A stretch of 16,618 bases of DNA from an uncultured Actinoplanes sp. (lineage in GTDB: Bacteria; Actinomycetota; Actinomycetes; Mycobacteriales; Micromonosporaceae): positions 1 to 16,618 of the forward strand of contig CAKUMG010000028.1 of the NCBI GenBank assembly GCA_934667465.1. The letters run 5' to 3'. Position 1 is the stretch's first letter, and every line of letters begins with the position of its first letter. The position numbers and the translations under genes are program-made. The notes beneath the pieces were generated by a model. That model did not search any database, was not told where the DNA came from, and was given only the letters and a program-made list of their open reading frames with translations. Below, piece by piece: positions 1 through 6,985 of this stretch.

Positions 1-278
1 AGGTCGTCGATGGACAATGCGAAGAGGTCGCCGTAGCCGCGGCGGGGATCGTCGAGATAGACGCCGGCATTGCTGACGAACACGTCGACGTCCGCCCCGC
101 CGAAGAGGTCCGTGCCGAACGGTGCACGCAGGTCGAGTACTTCGTACTCGTCGACGGCGAGGTTGTCCCGGGCCGGGTGCCGGCCGGCGCCGAGCACGCG
201 GTACCCGGCGGCTTTCAGCGCGTCGCAGATGGACAGTCCCAGCCCTCGGGAGACTCCGGTGACAAGAGCGGTCGGCAT
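1..278 (-). CDS. Short-chain dehydrogenase/reductase, N-terminal part (cut by window edge)
   Basis: The first 92 residues of an SDR oxidoreductase are visible; the gene runs off the left edge. A Rossmann nucleotide-binding motif, TGVSRGLG, lies at residues 7-14, and an SNAG motif (the family's NNAG) at residues 69-72. A basic residue (R33, after the second strand) leaves NADP or NAD preference open. The catalytic Tyr-x-x-x-Lys lies beyond the edge, so substrate and full activity cannot be judged. The ATG at 278-276 is chosen because the Rossmann strand starts immediately after it. No Shine-Dalgarno precedes it, but a TANNNT hexamer sits 6 nt upstream, which suggests a leaderless transcript. 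The gene is divergent from the ABC exporter genes, so a role in the same pathway is possible but unsupported. Confidence 0.85.
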   Translation of the reverse strand, partial: MPTALVTGVSRGLGLSICDALKAAGYRVLGAGRHPARDNLAVDEYEVLDLRAPFGTDLFGGADVDVFVSNAGVYLDDPRRGYGDLFALSIDD

Positions 279-284
279 CCGGCG

Positions 285-290
285 AGGCTA
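285..290 (-). promoter_or_regulatory. Candidate -10 box for a leaderless SDR transcript
   Basis: On the minus strand the hexamer TAGCCT (TANNNT consensus) ends 6 nt before the ATG at 278, and no purine-rich ribosome site is present. In actinobacteria this spacing is typical of leaderless genes, where transcription starts at the A of ATG. The -35 region is weak (GGCACA, 17 bp further upstream), so the call rests mainly on the -10 box and the missing Shine-Dalgarno. Confidence 0.4.
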
Positions 291-368
291 ACTCGCTCGG
301 GGTGTTCTGTGCCTCACGGAAAGTAAGTTTTTGAGTGATCTCTCACAGTGGACTGCGGGGACTACGGC

Positions 369-374
369 TAGCAT
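369..374 (+). promoter_or_regulatory. Candidate -10 box for a leaderless exporter transcript
   Basis: TAGCAT fits TANNNT and ends 9 nt before the ATG at 384. No GGAGG-like sequence lies between them. This would put transcription initiation at or within a few bases of the start codon. No good -35 element at 17-18 bp is visible; a TTGAGT at 331-336 is too far away. A short dyad, GTGA-TCTC-TCAC, at 335-346 may be a regulator contact. Confidence 0.35.
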
Positions 375-383
375 CGGTCGGCG

Positions 384-2237
384 ATGACCACTCCTCACAG
401 TGTCGACAACCGGTCGGCGTCAGACAGATCCACACTCCAGGACCGGTGGCTCCTGCTCCGGGAATTCCGCCACGGTGGGCTCGCGGCGACGGGACTCCTG
501 GTCCTGGTGCAGGTGACGGCGAACGCGGTGCCCGCGCTCACCGCCCTGACGATCGAGCACCTCGTGCACCGTATCTTGCGGAACGACCCGGTGACCTTCG
601 CGCTCCTCCTGCTGGGTGCGGTCATGCTGGCCGGCCGGCTGGCGCAGAGCGTGGCCGGCCCGGTGGGCTTCCTGATCTCCCAGCGGATCGACATGGCCCG
701 CCGGGCCGCGCTGGTGACGATGGCCGTGCAGAGCCCCGGGGTGGGGGCGCTGGAGCGCTCCGACGTCCAGGAACTCATTCGTGTCGCCCGCGCCGACCCG
801 GAGTTCTGGGCCGAGCGGACACCCGGCACCGGGGCTACGGCTCAGCTCGACCTCGTGCTGCGCTGGGGCGGCGTACTCGCCGCCGCGGCGGTGCTGGCGG
901 ACTTCGCCTGGTGGCTCGCGCCGCTGGTGATCCTGCCCGCGATGGCGAGCCGCTGGCTGTGGCGGCGCCAATTCATGGAGCACATCGAGATCGAGCGGCG
1001 AGGCGTGCCGGCCGGGATCGAGGCGGAGCAATGGCGGCAGCTGGCGGTGGACGCGACCGACGGCAAGGAGAGCCGCACGTTCGGGCTGCGGCACTGGGCG
1101 CTCGGCCGCTGGCGCGAGCGGTTGATGACCATGCTCGCGCCGAAATGGCACGCGGGCCTGCGCAGCGTCGGTGATCAGTGGCAGGTCGCCGTCGTGGTCG
1201 GTGTTCCCCTCACGGTCGCGTTCACCTTGATCGTCTGGCGTGCCGGAGAGCCGGGCGGCAGCGTCGCGGCTGCGGCGGCCGTGCTCGGTGCCGGCTGGGC
1301 GATCCTCAACCTGCTCGGTTTCGCGGACGCGCTGGAGATCGAGGGTGCGATCCCCGGCTGCCGGGCGTTCGCCGAGCTGCGAACCGTGCTGGGCACCCGG
1401 CCGATGCCACAGCATGGAGAGCCGGACCCCGGCAGCGCCCCGAGGGTTCGGTTCGAGCGGGTCTCGTTCGCCTACCCCGGTGACGGGCCGGCCGTGCTCG
1501 ACGACCTCGACCTGGAGATCGTCCCCGGCGAGCTGCTCGCCGTCGTCGGTCTCAACGGTGCCGGAAAATCCACCCTGATCAAGCTGCTGGGTGGCCTGTA
1601 CCACCCCAGCTCGGGGCGTATCACGGTGGACGGCACCGATCTGGCTGCCATCGCGCCCGAGCGGTGGCGCAGCCGGATCTCCATCGTGTTCCAGGACTTC
1701 ATCCGCTACCACCTCTCGGTTCTCGACAACGTCGCCCTGGGCTTCGCGGCGGTCCCGGTGAACCGGGACCGTGCCGAGGCGGCAGCGGCGGACTCGGGAC
1801 TGGACACGTTGGTGGCGGGTCTACCGCACGGCTGGGACACCCTGCTGGCCCGGACCCGTCCCGGTGGCGTGGACCTGTCCGGCGGCCAGTGGCAGAAGGT
1901 CGTCCTGACCCGCGCGATGTACGCCCTGCGCAGTGGTGCTCGCCTGCTGGTACTCGACGAGCCGACCGCCCACCTCGACGTCAGGTCGGAGTTCGAGGTG
2001 TTCGACGAACTGGCTCGGCACAAGGGTCACGCCGGTGTGGTGCTGATCTCGCACCGGCTTTCCACTGTGCGCCTCGCCGACCGCATCGTCCTGCTCGACG
2101 GTGGGCGCATCGTGGAGTCCGGGACGCACGACGAGCTCATGAAGGACGACGGCCGGTACGCGAAGCTCTTCACCACGCAGGCGGAGCGCTTCAACCAGGG
2201 ATTCGACGACAGGCTCGACGAGGAGGACCTGCTGTGA
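384..2237 (+). CDS. ABC exporter half-transporter 1 (membrane domain fused to ATPase)
   Basis: A 617-aa type I exporter subunit, the usual length for this family. Hydrophobic helices occupy about residues 32-57, 70-95, 160-190 and 265-312, followed by a nucleotide-binding domain from about 353. Visible motifs are Walker A GLNGAGKST (389-397), Q-loop Gln437, signature LSGGQ (498-502), Walker B LLVLDE (521-526) and H-loop His557, all canonical. The signature continues as GGQWQK, and a cytoplasmic-loop motif GKESRTFG lies at 227-234. I associate both with actinobacterial exporters found in peptide natural-product clusters. The ATG at 384 lacks a Shine-Dalgarno and appears leaderless. The stop overlaps the next gene by 4 bp, so the two products almost certainly pair. 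The substrate is unknown; export of a peptide or lipid-like metabolite is inferred. Confidence 0.93.
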   Translation: MTTPHSVDNRSASDRSTLQDRWLLLREFRHGGLAATGLLVLVQVTANAVPALTALTIEHLVHRILRNDPVTFALLLLGAVMLAGRLAQSVAGPVGFLISQRIDMARRAALVTMAVQSPGVGALERSDVQELIRVARADPEFWAERTPGTGATAQLDLVLRWGGVLAAAAVLADFAWWLAPLVILPAMASRWLWRRQFMEHIEIERRGVPAGIEAEQWRQLAVDATDGKESRTFGLRHWALGRWRERLMTMLAPKWHAGLRSVGDQWQVAVVVGVPLTVAFTLIVWRAGEPGGSVAAAAAVLGAGWAILNLLGFADALEIEGAIPGCRAFAELRTVLGTRPMPQHGEPDPGSAPRVRFERVSFAYPGDGPAVLDDLDLEIVPGELLAVVGLNGAGKSTLIKLLGGLYHPSSGRITVDGTDLAAIAPERWRSRISIVFQDFIRYHLSVLDNVALGFAAVPVNRDRAEAAAADSGLDTLVAGLPHGWDTLLARTRPGGVDLSGGQWQKVVLTRAMYALRSGARLLVLDEPTAHLDVRSEFEVFDELARHKGHAGVVLISHRLSTVRLADRIVLLDGGRIVESGTHDELMKDDGRYAKLFTTQAERFNQGFDDRLDEEDLL

Positions 2238-4051
2238 CCCGCTACCTGCGGTTGTGGGCAGAGGTGCTCGGCATCTCATGGCGGCACGCTCCCGGCCTGA
2301 CCGCGGCCGTCTTCGCCGTCGAGACCGGGCTGGTCGCCGCGAACATCGGGATCGCGCTCGCCCTGCGCGCCGCCGTGGACAGGATGGTGGCCGGTGAGAC
2401 TTCGGCGGCCGTCGTCGCGGCCGGTGTCGCAGCGTTCGCCTGCACGACGGTGCTGCTCCTCACCCGGCTGCACGGGCTGATCGGGCTCTTTCTGATCGTC
2501 GAACGCGTCGGCATGGTCCTGGAGCAGCGGATGCTCGCCGACATCGCGGCGCTGGAGCGCATCGAGCATCTCGAACGTAGTGACTACCTCGACCGGATCA
2601 CTGTGCTCCGGTACGCCCCGAAGCGGATCGTCGGAGGGATGTGGAACGCGGTTCGTGCCTGTTTCACGACGCTCCAGCTGTTGCTGACTCTGGTGCTGCT
2701 GGGCACGGTCAGCCCGTGGCTGCTCGTGCTGATCGTGCTGGCAGCCGCACCGCTGTGGTGCGATCACCGTGGCCGCCGGCTGGAGAGCGAGGCCGAGATC
2801 GCCGCGGCCGGATCATTCCGGCTCCAGCGTCAGCTGTTCGGCATCGCCACCGATGCCGCCGCGGGCAAGGAGCTTCGTACGAGCCAGGCCGGCCCCCGGG
2901 TCGCCGGCCTGCAGAAGGCAGCCTTCCAGGACGCGATCGCCGGGCGGTACGCCGCACGGCTGCGTTCTGCCGGATGGCGTGCCCTGGGATGGACCATCTT
3001 CGTCGGCGGCTTCATCGGCGCGCTCGGCCTCGTCGCGGACCGCGCTTCGGCCGGTGCCGCTTCGGCCGGTGACGTCGTTCTGGTCGTCACGCTCGCCATC
3101 ACGCTTCAGCAGACGGTGCAGTCCGCCGTCAGCCAGTTTGCCTCGACGATGAACGCCGGCATGTACCTGGACCCCTACCTGTGGCTGCGCTCGTACCTCG
3201 TCGGCGAGCGTTCGGCGCGGAGCGGCGTCCTGCCACCGCCCCGCCGTCTCGTCACCGGTATCCGCCTCGAGCATGTGAGCTTCGCCTATCCGGGTGCGGA
3301 CCGTCCTGTTCTCGACGACGTGGACGTGCTGCTGCCGGCCGGCAGTGTGGTGGCCCTCGTCGGCGAGTTCGGCTCGGGCAAGTCCACCATCGTCAAGCTC
3401 CTGAGCCGGTTCTACGAACCCACGTCGGGCCGCGTCGTCGTCGACGGCACCGACCTGCGCGATCTGGCCATCGATGACTGGCGCGCGCGGACCAGCGCCG
3501 CTTACCAGGATTTCGGGCGGTATCCCCAGATGACCTTCGCCGAGACCGTGGGTCTCGGCGACATCGACCGGATCGATGACGCGGAGGCGATCGGGCAGGC
3601 CATCGAGGCGGCCGATGCGCGGACACTGGCCGATCGTCTGCCCGCGGGCGCGGCGACCCGGCTGTCGCCGCTCTACGGTGGTGTCGACCTGTCCGAGGGG
3701 CAATGGCAGAAGACCGCGCTGGCACGCGCCAGCATGCGTACCGACCCGCTGCTCTTCATGCTCGACGAGCCCACCGCATCCCTGGACGCACCCAGCGAGC
3801 ATGCCATCTTCCAGCACTACATGCAGCGCGCCCGTCACCTCGCGACCCACCACGGCACCGTCACCCTGGTCGTCTCGCACCGCCTTTCCACCGTTGCCGG
3901 AGCCGACCTGGTCCTGGTGCTCGATCGGGGCAGGGTGGTGGAGCAGGGTACCCATGAGGAATTGATGACCGCCGGGGGACGCTACAGCGAGCTCTACGGC
4001 CTTCAGGCGCGGGCTTACAGCCTCCGTCCTGGCGGGATCGAGCGTTCCTGA
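2234..4051 (+). CDS. ABC exporter half-transporter 2 (membrane domain fused to ATPase)
   Basis: A 605-aa partner of the preceding half-transporter. The GTG start overlaps the upstream stop (GTGA), with AGGAGG at 2221-2226 as ribosome site, indicating translational coupling. Hydrophobic helices lie at about residues 20-48, 57-90, 143-175 and 250-300; the nucleotide-binding domain starts near 342. Motifs are Walker A GEFGSGKST (377-385), Gln425, Walker B FMLDE (508-512) and His549. The signature reads LSEGQ (486-490) rather than LSGGQ, while its partner is canonical. In known heterodimeric exporters the two ATP sites are often unequal, and this fits that pattern, although here Glu512 of Walker B is retained. 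A GKELRTS loop (211-217) matches the GKESRTF of the partner. After the stop there is a 337-bp gap before the next gene. Confidence 0.92.
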   Translation: MTRYLRLWAEVLGISWRHAPGLTAAVFAVETGLVAANIGIALALRAAVDRMVAGETSAAVVAAGVAAFACTTVLLLTRLHGLIGLFLIVERVGMVLEQRMLADIAALERIEHLERSDYLDRITVLRYAPKRIVGGMWNAVRACFTTLQLLLTLVLLGTVSPWLLVLIVLAAAPLWCDHRGRRLESEAEIAAAGSFRLQRQLFGIATDAAAGKELRTSQAGPRVAGLQKAAFQDAIAGRYAARLRSAGWRALGWTIFVGGFIGALGLVADRASAGAASAGDVVLVVTLAITLQQTVQSAVSQFASTMNAGMYLDPYLWLRSYLVGERSARSGVLPPPRRLVTGIRLEHVSFAYPGADRPVLDDVDVLLPAGSVVALVGEFGSGKSTIVKLLSRFYEPTSGRVVVDGTDLRDLAIDDWRARTSAAYQDFGRYPQMTFAETVGLGDIDRIDDAEAIGQAIEAADARTLADRLPAGAATRLSPLYGGVDLSEGQWQKTALARASMRTDPLLFMLDEPTASLDAPSEHAIFQHYMQRARHLATHHGTVTLVVSHRLSTVAGADLVLVLDRGRVVEQGTHEELMTAGGRYSELYGLQARAYSLRPGGIERS

Positions 4052-4080
4052 CGGGACGTCCGACCCATCGCGGGCATCGA

Positions 4081-4113
4081 CCTTTACAGATCACTGGAGA
4101 TCCAGTAGAAAGG
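4081..4113. promoter_or_regulatory. Operator-like inverted repeat ACTGGA-GA-TCCAGT
   Basis: ACTGGA (4093-4098) and TCCAGT (4101-4106) form a perfect dyad separated by 2 bp, framed by CCTTT (4081-4085) and AAAGG (4109-4113). The 2-base centre is too small for an RNA loop, so a site for a dimeric DNA-binding protein is more likely than a terminator. It lies 30 bp after the exporter genes and about 280 bp before the next gene. No regulator gene is recognised nearby to assign it to. Confidence 0.4.
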
Positions 4114-4249
4114 TTCTTAGCGCTGCGGAACGGGGAAGTTACGCTGCGCATTAATGGCGACAATGCGATGCGATCACGGCCGGGATGCACGGTGCAGAAG
4201 CGGCCAGGCAGCGTGCGGCGTGGGTCTTCTTCCCTTTGTCGCGCCCGGT

Positions 4250-4279
4250 GGGAAAAGGCCATGTCGTCGTGCCTTTCCC
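4250..4279 (+). other. Bulged hairpin in the leader region
   Basis: GGGAAAAGGC (4250-4259) can pair with GCCTTTCCC (4271-4279) around an 11-nt loop, with one bulged A. TTCCC at 4230-4234 can alternatively pair with GGGAA at 4250-4254, so two mutually exclusive structures are possible. This is the kind of arrangement seen in attenuators, but no run of T follows and no sensor element is recognised. Confidence 0.3.
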
Positions 4280-4335
4280 GGTCACGCCGCCCGGCCATGA
4301 CATCGAGATTGTTCTTTGATCCGGGTGGCGACGCA

Positions 4336-4359
4336 CCCCCGGGTCACGGTTGCCGGGGG
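4336..4359 (+). other. GC-rich hairpin just upstream of the 4389 start codon
   Basis: CCCCCGG (4336-4342) and CCGGGGG (4353-4359) form a perfect 7-bp stem with a 10-nt loop; GC pairs beyond a single mismatch extend it. It ends about 24 nt before the purine-rich ribosome site of the next gene. It could modulate translation or act as a weak terminator, but there is no U-tract. Confidence 0.35.
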
Positions 4360-4388
4360 CGCGCGTCGATCTGTGGAACGGGGGAGCG

Positions 4389-4946
4389 ATGGCCGGAGAC
4401 GGCGGACAGAGAACGACGCTGCCGGTGGGAGTCGTTCCCGCCGGCGGCCGGTCGGGCGGACTGCCCGGCCGGCTCGTCGATGCCGGGCAGCTCGAGGCGC
4501 TGGTGGCGGTGGACGAGCGGCTGCGGTGCTTCGCCGATGCAGGAAGCCGCGCTGCTCTGCTGGCCGTGACGGGTGGCTGGCCGGTGCTGCTCGAACGGGC
4601 TGCGTGGCTTGCGGTGGTGCTCCGTAGCGGCCGCGATGTCTGTGGCCGCGTCGAGGCCTGGGCGTCCACGGCGGAGGGCGCTCGCGCGCTGGTCGCCTCG
4701 ACCGGCATGCTGGCCGACCCCGGCGTGGTGGCCGCGCTCGAGCTTCTCGTCGACTATGCCGACCCCGTCACCGAGGACGAACTCACGTACGTCTGCTCCT
4801 ACGCCGATCCGCAGCCTTCCGGCATCGTGCGGACGTTGCTGTCGTCGACCATGCTGCGCAGCGGCGACAGGGACGGAACCTGGATGGTGGAACCCGTTCT
4901 GGCACGAGCCTGGAAAACGCTCCGGACCGGTCATCGGCGGAGCTGA
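4389..4946 (+). CDS. Small protein with STAND-ATPase-like helical and winged-helix segment, no P-loop
   Basis: I do not recognise a named family for this 185-aa product. The first 30 residues are Gly/Pro-rich and probably disordered. Residues 54-70 contain an AALLAVTGGWPVLLERA stretch, which resembles the TGGWP helix that follows the nucleotide-binding core in STAND/MalT-like ATPases. Residues 114-175 look like a winged-helix fold (helix, then PVTEDEL, then a TLLSSTMLRSG segment and a short wing). There is no Walker A or B, so it cannot be an ATPase alone. It may be a degenerate or split regulator fragment, or a small partner protein. The ATG at 4389 follows GGGGAG at 4381-4386 with a tight 2-nt spacer; a TTG at 4350 is an alternative. 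It precedes the condensation gene by 47 bp and is probably cotranscribed with it. Confidence 0.7.
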   Translation: MAGDGGQRTTLPVGVVPAGGRSGGLPGRLVDAGQLEALVAVDERLRCFADAGSRAALLAVTGGWPVLLERAAWLAVVLRSGRDVCGRVEAWASTAEGARALVASTGMLADPGVVAALELLVDYADPVTEDELTYVCSYADPQPSGIVRTLLSSTMLRSGDRDGTWMVEPVLARAWKTLRTGHRRS

Positions 4947-4956
4947 TCAGCCGCCG
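4935..4956 (+). other. Hairpin spanning the stop codon of the 4389 gene
   Basis: CGGCGG (4935-4940) and CCGCCG (4951-4956) pair around a 10-nt loop that holds the TGA stop and the palindrome CTGATCAG (4943-4950). It lies between two probably cotranscribed genes and has no U-tract, so a role in RNA stability or coupling is more likely than termination. It may also be chance in such GC-rich DNA. Confidence 0.25.
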
Positions 4957-4993
4957 TCAGCAGATCCGCAGCCGCCACAGGACAGGTGCGATC

Positions 4994-6928
4994 GTGAACG
5001 TGGACTATTTCCCTTTCACCGCGGGCCAGCTCACCGCGTGGATGACGGTGGACGAGATGGCGGGACCCTATACCAACCTCGTGGACACCATTCGTTGGGA
5101 ATTAGGCGGCGACGTTTCTCGTCCCGTCCTGCACCGCGCGATCCACTTCCTTGTCGAGCGGCATCCGGCCCTGCGGACGACCTTCGTGTTCGGCCCGGCC
5201 GGTCATGCCCTGCAGCGGGTCCACCCGGCCGCCGATCTGGTCGTCGAGACCCTCTCCGCCGTGGAATGCCCCGGGTCGCCGGAGGGATCCGGCCCGGACG
5301 GGGCGCCCGCCCGGAGCCCCCGGACCGGGTGGGACCTTCGAGATCGATGGCCGGCGCGCTGGACGATCTGTTCCCGGACCGGGGAGGCGCACCTCGTGCT
5401 CTGCCGGATCCATCACCGGGTGGCCGGTCGGCACGCGCGGGTCGTGCTGGCCGGTGAGTTGAACGTTGCCGTGGCGAACCTGACCGCCGGCCGGCCCGTC
5501 GGCCAGGGCCTGCCGGATGCGGTGACGCCGCGGGACCTGGGGGATGCGGAGCGCAGCGCACGGGGCCGCCGAGCGGCCGCCGGCCTCCGGCGACGGATCC
5601 GTGACCAGCTCGCCCGCCTGCCGAGCACCCCGATCCCCCTCGACATCACGCGCCCGGTGGGGCCGGGCACTGCCGTAGTCGAGTCGGACGGTTTCCACGG
5701 GCGTATTGCCACCGAGCAGCTCGGTGACGCCGTGCGGCGGGTCGCGACCGAAGCGCGGGTACCGCCGTCCGCGGTCTTGCTGAGCGCGACGACCCTGGCG
5801 CTGCGGCGGACGTTGCCCGCGCTTCTCCCGTTCTGCTGGCGCGTCTTCTCCGATCGGAGCAGAGACCCACGCAGAGCAGCAGTGTGTTACAGCCCGGGTG
5901 ACTTCCTGGTGCAGGTGCCCGTCGGTGACCGCGACGAGCTGCCGGCGGTGGCGCCGGCGACCTGGCGACAGATGCTGGCCGGCCTGCGCCATCAAGTCCC
6001 CGGAGATCTGGTGCTGATCGAGGAGACGCGACGCGAATCCCGACGGCGAGGCGTCCGGATGGATCTGCCGTTCTGGTTCAACTTCGTGACGAGGGACGGG
6101 AGAGAGGCGGCTGAGGCCGCGGCTGCCGATGCAGGCGCCGACGATGTCGTCACGGTGTCCCGCTTCCCGGCGTACCCGGGCCGGCACTTCTCCTTCCAGG
6201 TCAGCTGGGCGCCGCCGCGACTTCTCATCGATGTCTATGCTCATTCCTTCCTGGTGGGTGACGACGACGAGGTGGTGCAGCGCCTCCTGCGCGAGATCGT
6301 CACGGTGCTCGACGGATCGCCACCCCGCGCCGGGTCGACGGCCTCGCGACACCCCCGCGGAACCGTGTCCCGCTGGGTGCCGCTAAGCGGGGGACGCTGG
6401 GCGGATCCGGCGGTGACCCGCCGGGTTCTCGCCTCCATGGACGGGGTGCGCCGGGCCGACGTCACCGTGGTCCCCGGCGCTGGAGCCGGCGCCGACCGGC
6501 TCGTCGCCACCATGGTGACGGCGGCCGGCCACCGCGGGACCGACTGGCGGGCGGCCGCTCTGCGGCGCCTCGACGAGCCTGGTTTCGTCGTCCCCGACTG
6601 TTTCCTGGTCGAACCCGGGCCGGACGATGGCCGGACGATGCCTCTCCGCGAACCGGACAACCCACTCCGTCAGGAGGCCCTCGCCGATCTCGTGGACGTC
6701 CTCACCCGGGTGCGCGGGAGGGCGGAGCCCGTCGCCTCGTACCAGAACCTGCACGAGCTCGGCATCCCGGTCGGACGTTCTCCCGGCATCCTGCAGTTGC
6801 TGTACGACCGGGGCTGGCGGGGTCTGACCTTCCAGGAGATCGTCTCCCACCGGACGGTGGGAGACCTCGCCGCCATGATGCGCAGGCGGCACCCTCCTGA
6901 CGATCCGGCGGCGCTCATCTCCCGGTGA
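4994..6928 (+). CDS. NRPS-derived condensation-like protein with adenylation-tail and carrier-like remnants
   Basis: A 644-aa protein. Residues 1-441 form a complete condensation-type domain: FPFTAGQLTAW (6-16), RHPALRTTF (56-64), DFLVQVPV (303-310) and LPFWFNFV (358-365). The core motif HHxxxDG reads HHRVAGR at 140-146: both His are kept, but the Asp-Gly is lost. Residues 457-562 resemble the small C-terminal subdomain of adenylation domains (DPAVTRRVLASMDGVRRADV, then VPDCFLVEPGP where VPxxFVxLxxLP is usual), yet the large A core is absent and the normal catalytic NGKVDR-type Lys segment is replaced. Residues 566-632 resemble a carrier protein; Ser596 in GRSPGI aligns with the phosphopantetheine site, but the GGxSL context is lost. 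GTG start with CAGGACAGG upstream. Codon 37 is TTA. It probably performs or scaffolds an acyl transfer, or has become a non-catalytic partner. Confidence 0.8.
   Translation: MNVDYFPFTAGQLTAWMTVDEMAGPYTNLVDTIRWELGGDVSRPVLHRAIHFLVERHPALRTTFVFGPAGHALQRVHPAADLVVETLSAVECPGSPEGSGPDGAPARSPRTGWDLRDRWPARWTICSRTGEAHLVLCRIHHRVAGRHARVVLAGELNVAVANLTAGRPVGQGLPDAVTPRDLGDAERSARGRRAAAGLRRRIRDQLARLPSTPIPLDITRPVGPGTAVVESDGFHGRIATEQLGDAVRRVATEARVPPSAVLLSATTLALRRTLPALLPFCWRVFSDRSRDPRRAAVCYSPGDFLVQVPVGDRDELPAVAPATWRQMLAGLRHQVPGDLVLIEETRRESRRRGVRMDLPFWFNFVTRDGREAAEAAAADAGADDVVTVSRFPAYPGRHFSFQVSWAPPRLLIDVYAHSFLVGDDDEVVQRLLREIVTVLDGSPPRAGSTASRHPRGTVSRWVPLSGGRWADPAVTRRVLASMDGVRRADVTVVPGAGAGADRLVATMVTAAGHRGTDWRAAALRRLDEPGFVVPDCFLVEPGPDDGRTMPLREPDNPLRQEALADLVDVLTRVRGRAEPVASYQNLHELGIPVGRSPGILQLLYDRGWRGLTFQEIVSHRTVGDLAAMMRRRHPPDDPAALISR
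5102..5104 (+). promoter_or_regulatory. Rare TTA leucine codon in the condensation gene
   Basis: Codon 37 of the condensation gene (Leu in WELGGD) is TTA. On reading every annotated gene on its coding strand I found no other in-frame TTA. In Streptomyces, TTA codons are decoded by the developmentally controlled bldA tRNA and often mark secondary-metabolism genes. Whether this organism uses the same control is inference. Confidence 0.6.
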
Positions 6929-6985
6929 CGCACGCGTCCGCGGGCCACCTTTCACCCACGTCAGTACGAGAACGGGGATCACGAC

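Larger units (their letters stand above)
4052..4388. other. 337-bp intergenic region with dyad symmetry and hairpins
   Basis: This is the longest gap in the plus-strand cluster. It holds a symmetric repeat (4081-4113), a bulged hairpin (4250-4279) and a GC-rich hairpin (4336-4359) just before the next start codon. Its composition is less GC-rich than the flanking genes around 4081-4160 (CATTAATG at 4149-4156). Small frames of 44 codons (4185-4319) and 48 codons (4154-4300) exist, but neither has a good ribosome site. The likeliest reading is a regulatory region or leader for the genes that follow. Confidence 0.55.

Noticed and set aside
335..1174. Long second-frame open reading frame over the start of the exporter gene
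   Set aside because: It overlaps the exporter gene, has an Arg/Gly/Ala-rich shadow translation with no motif, and is a typical artefact of GC-rich coding DNA.
4127..4156. GGAAC with a downstream AT-rich stretch as an ECF sigma promoter
   Set aside because: Only the GGAAC half is good; no CGTT/GTC-type -10 at 16-17 bp follows it.
4154..4300. A 48-codon frame rich in Arg and Cys (four Cys) as a RiPP precursor
   Set aside because: No ribosome site at a usable distance (GGGGAAG is 15 nt away), third-position G+C is only about 60%, and no leader/core pattern or maturation enzyme is visible in the window.
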